DNA of 64,000 bases from Adlercreutzia sp910585575. Its GTDB lineage: Bacteria; Actinomycetota; Coriobacteriia; Coriobacteriales; Eggerthellaceae. Both the position numbers and the translations under genes were made by a program. Location: assembly GCF_951801035.1 (NCBI RefSeq), contig NZ_CATOKT010000003.1; one strand, given 5' to 3'. The notes below the pieces were generated by a model, which was not told the origin of the DNA, searched no databases, and saw nothing but the letters and a program-made list of their open reading frames with translations. Of the stretch, positions 58,234-64,000 are shown piece after piece; within the stretch, counting starts at the first letter, position 1; each line of letters begins with the position of its first letter.

Positions 58234-59343
58234 CTGCAGGCGGAACTTCATGACTACGGGGTTGTGGTCGGAGTAGGCGAAATTCAGGTCGAGGGTTTCG
58301 TAGTCCAGGCACTCTACGTTGTCCGAGTAGATGAAGGCGTCCATGATCCAGCGATCGTTGGTGCCGTCGTAGGGACGCCCTGCGTCGCGACAGGTGGCGG
58401 CGTCGTCGAAGGCAGCCAGACCCTCTTCATCCAGCTTGGCCTTGCAGCCCACGGTGAAGCCCTCGGGCACGCCGGCGAAGTCGTAGGGTTTCGCCCAGCT
58501 TTCCACGGCTTCCACCTGGTTGCCGTACACTTCGCCTGAAACGCCGATCATGTCGTGGTTGTAGTCGCCGCCGGCAATGACGTAGTTGCCCGCCGCGCGC
58601 TCGCGCACCATGTCCTCGTAGAGCATCGAGCGCTGGGCCGCCATGATGGACTCGTCGGCCCCGTAGGCGGAAAGATGCACGTTAAAGAGCACCAGTTCTT
58701 TGCCGTTGCTGCAGGGAATGCGGCTGATCGAGTAGCAGCGGTCCAGGTCGAGGAACTTCGAGAAGCCTTCGGAGATGGGCAGGCTGCGACGCAGCGCGTC
58801 GGTGACCGTATAGCGTGAGAAGGTGACGAGCCCGGCGCGATTGGCCCCATGGGGAGCGTAAAGCGGCCAGGCCAAAAAGGCCGAGTCGTAGTTCTGGGCA
58901 AATACCGAGGCAAAGGCGGGGAAGTCATCGCGCAGCAGGGCGTACTCATCGACGTGATGGCTACGTGTGCCGTCTACGTCCACTTCCTGCAAAAGCAAGA
59001 AAGAGGGGTTGAGCGCGTTGAGCGCCTCGGCTGATCCGTTGATGTCGTCGCGCACTACCTGCTCGCTGGCGGCCACCGAGCCCGTGCCGCCGTCCATGAA
59101 GAAGTCGAAGGCGGAATTGTAGGCGCCGAAACCCAGGTTCGCCGTGGCGATGATAAGATCGGCAGTGCTGTCAACGGCGACGGCCTCATGCAGCGCTGCA
59201 CCGTTGGCGGGAGGCTCCGCTTCAAGCGGCAGCGCGTCGTCCAGGCGGTTGTAGCTGAACATGACATAGCCGACGTAGACGAGCACCGCCACAATGAGAG
59301 CAGCCACAATGCCGACGATAATCTTGAGAACCTTGCTTGCCAC
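58228..59343 (-). CDS. Membrane-anchored endonuclease/exonuclease/phosphatase-family protein
   Basis: A 371-residue protein with one N-terminal membrane span (IIVGIVAALIVAVLVYVGYV) and an extracytoplasmic EEP phosphodiesterase domain: IIATANLGFGAYN, FLLLQEVDVDG (Mg ligand Glu), LFNVHLSAYG, GGDYNHD and the final FAYSDHNPVVMKF with catalytic Asp-His. Family substrates include DNA, phospholipids and inositol phosphates; which applies is unknown. The upstream spacer of 363 bases also carries the TetR promoter. Confidence 0.88.
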   Translation of the reverse strand: MASKVLKIIVGIVAALIVAVLVYVGYVMFSYNRLDDALPLEAEPPANGAALHEAVAVDSTADLIIATANLGFGAYNSAFDFFMDGGTGSVAASEQVVRDDINGSAEALNALNPSFLLLQEVDVDGTRSHHVDEYALLRDDFPAFASVFAQNYDSAFLAWPLYAPHGANRAGLVTFSRYTVTDALRRSLPISEGFSKFLDLDRCYSISRIPCSNGKELVLFNVHLSAYGADESIMAAQRSMLYEDMVRERAAGNYVIAGGDYNHDMIGVSGEVYGNQVEAVESWAKPYDFAGVPEGFTVGCKAKLDEEGLAAFDDAATCRDAGRPYDGTNDRWIMDAFIYSDNVECLDYETLDLNFAYSDHNPVVMKFRLQA

Positions 59344-59438
59344 GGGCGTCCTTTCTCTTGCTTGCTGCTGTCATTGTACGCGAGGGCGTCAGAGGCCGGC
59401 GTTGCGAGAAAAACTTTTTGCAGTGTGAGAGGGGGTTC

Positions 59439-59498
59439 GCTTGACGATCCGTCAAGCCCAACAGGGCGGTTGTCACGTTGTCAAACTTAAACTAAACT
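59439..59498 (+). promoter_or_regulatory. Promoter and candidate operator upstream of the TetR gene
   Basis: TTGTCA (59470-59475) and TAAACT (59493-59498) are 17 bases apart. Just upstream is a perfect inverted repeat GCTTGACG-ATC-CGTCAAGC (59439-59457), of the size TetR-type dimers bind. The remainder of the gap, including about 200 bases between this promoter and the gene, shows no other feature I can support. Confidence 0.6.
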
Positions 59499-59706
59499 CT
59501 AAGAAAAAAGCCGATCACGACGTTGTTTTGCGGATACTTCGTTGCCTGTTTTCCTCAGTTTGGTAACAGCGAACCAACGTGACGGATGCAACGGCCCCGT
59601 TCGCCGTATGGTTTCTCCATCACCTATAAAAACGCCCTTAGGGACTGCCTTGGCCGTCGGCCTTGGCTTGTGGTATTTCTCGGGTTGCTGCACGAAAGGA
59701 TGGGCC

Positions 59707-60327
59707 ATGCAAGACAATGGGAAGAGCGTTCGCGGGGTTACCACGCGAGAGGTGCTCCGGAGTAATGACACGGCCAAACGCAGCAACGAGATTGTCGTCG
59801 CCGCCCGCGAGCTCTACGAGGAGAAGGGCCTGGCCCATACCTCCATTCAGGACATCACCAACCATGTGGGCGTTACGCGCTCTCTGTTCTACCACTATTT
59901 CCAGAACAAAGAGGAAGTGACCTCGGCGGTGCTCGACCAGTACATTGCCGATTTTCTGGAAGCGCTCCAGCATTGGGATGAGGGACGTCATCAGCAAGAC
60001 GTCGAAAGCTCCCTGCGCAGCATGGTGAAAATCATGCGCATGGTGCTCTTCGAGAAGAATACCTTCCGCATGGCGCTCAGCACTCAGGAAAACGCCGCGC
60101 TTTACCTGGACTTCCTCAATCGGTTTGCCGCTCATGGCGCCGAATTCATGACGAAGCACCCGGTGGACGAGGCCACGAACTACGGCCAGGACATGGATCA
60201 CCTGTACGAGACGTTCTACGTGCTCATCGTGGGCATGGCGGGCTATCTGCGCACGCACCCCGATGCCGATGACGAAATGCTCATCGATATCATTACTCAG
60301 ACGCTTCACATCAACCAGACCGCTTAG
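59707..60327 (+). CDS. TetR-family transcriptional regulator
   Basis: A 206-residue protein with an N-terminal TetR helix-turn-helix (SNEIVVAARELYEEKGLAHT, then VGVTRSLFYHYFQNKEEV) and a helical ligand/dimerisation domain. The ATG follows GAAAGGATGGGCC. It is followed 13 bases later by the GH2 gene in the same direction, so it is probably the first gene of, and regulator for, the galactoside operon, although global roles cannot be excluded. Confidence 0.9.
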   Translation: MQDNGKSVRGVTTREVLRSNDTAKRSNEIVVAARELYEEKGLAHTSIQDITNHVGVTRSLFYHYFQNKEEVTSAVLDQYIADFLEALQHWDEGRHQQDVESSLRSMVKIMRMVLFEKNTFRMALSTQENAALYLDFLNRFAAHGAEFMTKHPVDEATNYGQDMDHLYETFYVLIVGMAGYLRTHPDADDEMLIDIITQTLHINQTA

Positions 60328-60340
60328 GCCCTGAGGCTGC

Positions 60341-62329
60341 ATGGATCTGAAGCGGGTATTGGCCAGCGCCCCGCGCCGTCATGACGTGGGCAAGCCGCGT
60401 CCGCTTCTTACGCCCTGGGGCGAAGGCCTCGATCCCGCCTCGGTGCGCGCCGAGCACCCGCGTCCTCAGTTTGCCCGCGAGCGCTTTACCCTGCTGAATG
60501 GATGGTGGGACTACGCCATCATGCCCATGGGCGCGCGGCGCACGCTGACGCCGCCCGACTCCTTCGACGGCCGCATCCTGGTGCCTTTCTCGCCCGAGGC
60601 CCTGCTGTCCGGCGTGGGGCGTACGCTGCAGCCCGATGAGATTCTCTGGTATGTTCGCCGCGTCACGGTGGACGCCCTGCGCCCGAGCGAGCGCTGTCTC
60701 TTGCATTTCGAAGCGGTAGATTTCGCCTGCGCCTGTTGCGTCAACGGCCAGGTGGTGGGTACGCACGAAGGTGGCTACCTGCCCTTTTCCTTCGACATTA
60801 CCGATGCCCTGACCCGCGGCGCGGCGTCCCGCGAGGCGGGGGAGGCCGGTGCTTTGGCGGGGGCGTACGGCTGCCAGGCCGTGGTGGCCCTGTGCGTGTG
60901 GGATCCCAGCGACACGGGGACTCAGCTGCGCGGCAAGCAAACGCTTGATCCCGGCGGCATTTGGTACTCGGCCCAAAGCGGCATTTGGCAGCCCGTGTGG
61001 CTTGAGGTGGTGCCCGAGCGCCGTATTGAGGCGTTGGCGCTGCATCCCGACCTTCGAGCGGAACAGCTGGTTCTCGATGTCGACGCCAACGATGGCGAGG
61101 GGCTGGTGCGCGTGTACGTGGCGACGCCCGAGGGAAGTCCCGTGGCATCGGCCGCTGTTCTTGCCAGAGAAGGGACGGCGCTGTGCGCGGACGACCCTTC
61201 CGCGCTGTCCTCGGCGCCCGACTCAGTTGGGCAGGGCTCCCGCGGTCGGCGGGTGCGCGTGACGGTGCCCATTCCCGAGCTGCGCCCCTGGAGTCCCGAC
61301 GACCCCTATCTCTATACGGTAACCGTGCGCTTCGGTGCCGATGTAGTGCACAGCTATACGGCGTTTCGCACGGTCGAGGTGCGCTGTGATGAGGCGGGGG
61401 TGCCGCGGTTCTTTCTGAACGGGCAGCCGCTTTTGCTGCGGGGCGTGCTCGATCAGGGCTACTGGTCCGACGGCTTGATGACGGCGCCCGCGGATGAGGC
61501 GCTGGTGCATGACATCGCGGCTATGAAGGAGGCCGGCTTCAATATGCTGCGCAAGCACTTGAAGGTAGAGGCCGATCGCTGGTACTACCATTGCGACCGT
61601 TTGGGCATGCTGGTATGGCAGGACATGGTCTCTGGCGGCGGCCCGCTGAGCTCTTGGGAGACGAGCTACAAGCCTACGCTGTTTCGGCAAAGCTGGGGAA
61701 GCTACCGTGACGATACCCCCGCTCATCAGGAGAAGTTGGGAGCTGTCGATGGGCGCTATCAACACCAGTGGACTGAGGCGTGCCGAGAAACCGTGGCCCA
61801 CCTGCGCAATCATCCCTCGGTGGTAACCTGGGTGCTGTTCAACGAGGCCTGGGGGCAGTTCGATGCCTTGGTGGCGGCCGAGATGGTGCACGATCTGGAT
61901 CCGACGCGGCCCCTTGACAGTGTTAGCGGGTGGTACGACCAACATGGCGGCGACTTCCTCAGCGTGCACAATTACTTCCGCCCGCTTGAGGTGTATCGCG
62001 ATGACCCACGGAAGCTGCAGGGCTACGCGGCAGAAAAGGGCGGCCGCGCCTTTGCCCTCTCGGAATTCGGCGGCGCGGTCTATCGCGTCGAGGGGCATAG
62101 CACCTTTGCCGAAAGCTACGGCTACGATATCTTCGACGATCTGCCCTCTTGGCGCGAGGCGGTGCGAGCGCAGCTGGAGACGGCGACGGCTCTGGAGGGG
62201 GCGGGTCTCAGCTGCTTTGTTTACACCCAGCTTTCCGATGTCGAGGAAGAGGTCAACGGTCTGCTAACCTATGACCGACGGGTAAACAAACTCAAGGAGG
62301 ACTCCTATGGCGACGATTTCTCCGGCTGA
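60341..62329 (+). CDS. Glycoside hydrolase family 2 (beta-galactosidase or beta-glucuronidase type)
   Basis: A 662-residue cytoplasmic glycosidase: N-terminal jelly-roll (FTLLNGWWDYAIMP, then HEGGYLPFSFDIT), Ig-like middle domain, and a TIM barrel starting at FFLNGQPLLLRGVLDQGYW. The acid/base Glu is in VTWVLFNEAWGQ (near 500) and the nucleophile in ALSEFGGAVY (near 574). The neighbourhood of galK and galT favours beta-galactosidase activity, but the short C-terminus is also like glucuronidase-type GH2 enzymes. The 3' end overlaps galK by 23 bases. Confidence 0.88.
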   Translation: MDLKRVLASAPRRHDVGKPRPLLTPWGEGLDPASVRAEHPRPQFARERFTLLNGWWDYAIMPMGARRTLTPPDSFDGRILVPFSPEALLSGVGRTLQPDEILWYVRRVTVDALRPSERCLLHFEAVDFACACCVNGQVVGTHEGGYLPFSFDITDALTRGAASREAGEAGALAGAYGCQAVVALCVWDPSDTGTQLRGKQTLDPGGIWYSAQSGIWQPVWLEVVPERRIEALALHPDLRAEQLVLDVDANDGEGLVRVYVATPEGSPVASAAVLAREGTALCADDPSALSSAPDSVGQGSRGRRVRVTVPIPELRPWSPDDPYLYTVTVRFGADVVHSYTAFRTVEVRCDEAGVPRFFLNGQPLLLRGVLDQGYWSDGLMTAPADEALVHDIAAMKEAGFNMLRKHLKVEADRWYYHCDRLGMLVWQDMVSGGGPLSSWETSYKPTLFRQSWGSYRDDTPAHQEKLGAVDGRYQHQWTEACRETVAHLRNHPSVVTWVLFNEAWGQFDALVAAEMVHDLDPTRPLDSVSGWYDQHGGDFLSVHNYFRPLEVYRDDPRKLQGYAAEKGGRAFALSEFGGAVYRVEGHSTFAESYGYDIFDDLPSWREAVRAQLETATALEGAGLSCFVYTQLSDVEEEVNGLLTYDRRVNKLKEDSYGDDFSG

Positions 62330-63674
62330 GGAGCAGGCGCAGGCAAAGTTGGCATTGCTGAGCCAGCGGTTCCAGGAGGCTTTTGCCGGTGAGTGCGATC
62401 AGAGCCAGCGCGCCTCCTTTGCGTTCGCTTCGGCGCCCGGACGCATGGAGATTGCCGGCAACCATGTGGATCATCAGGGCGGTCGCGTCATCTCTGGAGC
62501 CATTGACGAGCGCACCTGGGGGCTGGCGGCCGAAAACGGCCTGAATCGCATTCGCGTGGTGATGGACGGCTTCGGCACCGATGTCATTGAGCTCGACGAC
62601 CCTTCCTGGTTGGAGCCTCACCCGGTGGAGCGCGAGTCCTCGGCGGCGCTGGTGCGCGGCATCGTCGCCGCGTTTGTGCGGGCCGGCGGCACGGTGCGCG
62701 GCTTCGATGCGGTAACTACCTCCGATGTGCCTCCGGGGTGCGGTCTCTCCTCATCAGCCGCGTTCGAGGTGATGATGGGGGCTTTGGTAGAGGGCTTGTT
62801 TGGAACGAAGGCAGTGGCGCCAGCCGACGAGACGACGGCTGCCGCGCTCGCGCCCGATATCGAAGCGGGAAGCGATGTGGGGGCGCCCGGGGGGTTGGCC
62901 TTCCAGGGATCGGATGTGCCCCTTGACGCGGTGGCTCTGGCCCTGGCCGCCGTTGAGGTGGAGCAGCGCTACTTCGGCAAGCCCTGCGGCCCCCAAGATC
63001 AGCTGGCCAGCGCCTGCGGTGGGGTGGTGACCATCGATTTCGCCCCCTCGACGCCCGAGGTGACGGCGCTTGAGCTGGACGCAGCGGCCCATGGCTATGC
63101 CACGGTGCTCATCGACAGCCGCCACGACCACTCGCTGCACCAGGACGAGTTCTCGGCCATTCCCGCAGATATGCGCATGGTGGCGAACATGCTGGGCGTC
63201 ACGCGCCTGGGCGACACGACGGCTGAGGCGCTGCTTGACCAGTGGGCGGCGGTGCGTGCGCAACTGGGCGACCGTCGGGCCATGCGCGCGCTGCATTACT
63301 TCGACGAAGTGGAGCGCGTCAACGCCCAGCGGGCGGCTTTGGAGGCCGGGGATTTCTCGCTCTTCCTGAAGAACGTGCGGCTTTCCGGGGCCTCGTCGGC
63401 CCAGTTCCTTCAGAACGTCTCGCTGCGCGATCCGGGCTCTGAGACACGTCAGCCGGCCATGGTCATTCAGAGTCTGTGCGCCCACCTGCTGGAAGAGAAG
63501 GGCGCCTGGCGCATCCACGGCGGCGGTTTTGGTGGCTCGGTACTGGCCTTCGTGCCACTCGGCGAGGTGGATGCGTTCGTGTCGACCATGAATCGTCTGC
63601 TGGGCTATGAGGCCTGCCAAGCGGTGGCCGTCGGCGGCACGGGTGTGTGGGCGGTGCGCGGGTTGTGCGCATGA
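62307..63674 (+). CDS. galK: Galactokinase
   Basis: Phosphorylates galactose released by the GH2 enzyme. The 455-residue GHMP kinase has APGRMEIAGNHVDHQGG in place of the common GRVNLIGEHTDYN, the ATP loop PPGCGLSSSAAFEV and the C-terminal GGGFGGSVLAF. This variant first motif is shared by a subfamily found in anaerobic gut bacteria. It is longer than the usual ~390 residues. AAGGAGGAC precedes the ATG inside the GH2 3' end, and the stop overlaps the galT start as ATGA. Confidence 0.92.
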   Translation: MATISPAEEQAQAKLALLSQRFQEAFAGECDQSQRASFAFASAPGRMEIAGNHVDHQGGRVISGAIDERTWGLAAENGLNRIRVVMDGFGTDVIELDDPSWLEPHPVERESSAALVRGIVAAFVRAGGTVRGFDAVTTSDVPPGCGLSSSAAFEVMMGALVEGLFGTKAVAPADETTAAALAPDIEAGSDVGAPGGLAFQGSDVPLDAVALALAAVEVEQRYFGKPCGPQDQLASACGGVVTIDFAPSTPEVTALELDAAAHGYATVLIDSRHDHSLHQDEFSAIPADMRMVANMLGVTRLGDTTAEALLDQWAAVRAQLGDRRAMRALHYFDEVERVNAQRAALEAGDFSLFLKNVRLSGASSAQFLQNVSLRDPGSETRQPAMVIQSLCAHLLEEKGAWRIHGGGFGGSVLAFVPLGEVDAFVSTMNRLLGYEACQAVAVGGTGVWAVRGLCA

Positions 63675-64000
63675 GCGCCAAGGACGCCGCCCCCGTCTTG
63701 GGTGCAAACCCGCCGGAAGCGTGGCGCGAAAATCCGCAGTGGAAGGCGGAGACGCCGGCCGGTGTGCTCGACATTACTATCAATTTGGCGAAGCCCGAGA
63801 AGGACCCGCGGGCCATTGCCGCGGCGGCCCGTGATGGCGCTTGCGTGGAAGAAGGCGACAGCGCCCTTGGGCAGAAGGGGCCATCCGAGGGTGGCTCATC
63901 GGCTCGGGGAGGGGAGTGCGGTCGAGGGCAAAAGCTCGAAGCTTGTGATTTGTGCTGGGCGCCTCCCGCGGCTGACGCCCCGGCTCATCTGCGTCGCGGC
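63671..64000 (+). CDS. galT: UDP-glucose--hexose-1-phosphate uridylyltransferase, 5' part
   Basis: Only the first 110 codons are in the window. The ILDITINLAKPEKDPRAIAAA-like segment (residues ~32-50) is the N-terminal hallmark of the GalT class common in Firmicutes. About 30 Gly/Ser/Glu-rich residues follow, inserted before the conserved CDLC. The gene overlaps galK by four bases, completing the Leloir steps galactose to galactose 1-phosphate to UDP-galactose. Confidence 0.85.
   Translation, partial: MSAKDAAPVLGANPPEAWRENPQWKAETPAGVLDITINLAKPEKDPRAIAAAARDGACVEEGDSALGQKGPSEGGSSARGGECGRGQKLEACDLCWAPPAADAPAHLRRG

Overview
This is a GC-rich, densely packed bacterial chromosome segment. Several features point to an anaerobic gut actinobacterium of the class Coriobacteriia, most likely family Eggerthellaceae. 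These are the Tat-exported FAD-dependent reductases, one of them next to a LuxR regulator with a multi-spanning membrane domain; BspA-type and CAP/fn3 surface proteins with lysine-rich tails; a RecJ exonuclease fused to a RecQ-like helicase; and the single-chain iron-sulfur L-serine dehydratase. The genus cannot be fixed from the sequence. I saw no rRNA, tRNA or CRISPR array.

Layout. 1-8.2 kb: a partial FAD reductase, then prs, pth, an MFS exporter, an ABC-F ATPase, a YigZ-family protein and a MATE exporter. 8.3-9.1 kb: an acetyltransferase toxin-antitoxin pair with an operator palindrome. 9.1-12.1 kb: queD-queE-queC-queF, the steps from dihydroneopterin triphosphate to preQ1, behind a leader with a terminator hairpin. 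12.1-20.4 kb: recJ-recQ fusion, rel, a metallo-beta-lactamase-fold hydrolase, and a phosphate transporter with its DUF47 partner. 20.7-22.8 kb: two minus-strand genes (TRIC channel, zinc phospholipase C-like). 23.1-25.7 kb: lysC (with an internal beta-subunit start) and asd. 26-27.9 kb: tlyA and tatD.

28.0-33.8 kb is an AT-richer accessory block. A small XRE regulator diverges, across a perfect 24-bp palindrome, from six tightly spaced genes: a membrane-anchored exported protein, a lipoprotein ending in an LHH-type HNH/EndoVII nuclease domain, a helical protein, a TerB-like protein, a glycine-rich membrane protein and a YccF protein. I propose it as a candidate undescribed conflict or envelope-stress system.

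34-49 kb: CAP/Ig/fn3 surface protein, orphan solute-binding protein, pcrA, InlB-repeat protein, serine dehydratase, Mn-dependent pyrophosphatase, M20 peptidase, a second FAD reductase and its LuxR-type membrane regulator. 49.2-54.3 kb: rpsL-rpsG-fusA-rpsJ-rplC-rplD-rplW behind a near-consensus promoter. The S10 cluster then stops at a strong terminator, and rplB does not follow. Two paralogous BspA-like surface proteins come next, and between them lies a decayed copy of the rplW 3' end plus its terminator. 58.2-64 kb: a membrane-anchored phosphodiesterase, then a TetR-GH2-galK-galT galactoside operon cut by the right edge.

The most striking non-coding signal is a family of four dispersed, oriented elements of about 155-225 nt. 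They lie 3' of prs, the DUF47 gene, lysC and ppaC. Stem sequences change with compensating pairs while loops and flanks stay constant, which is what a conserved structured RNA or a structured mobile repeat would show.
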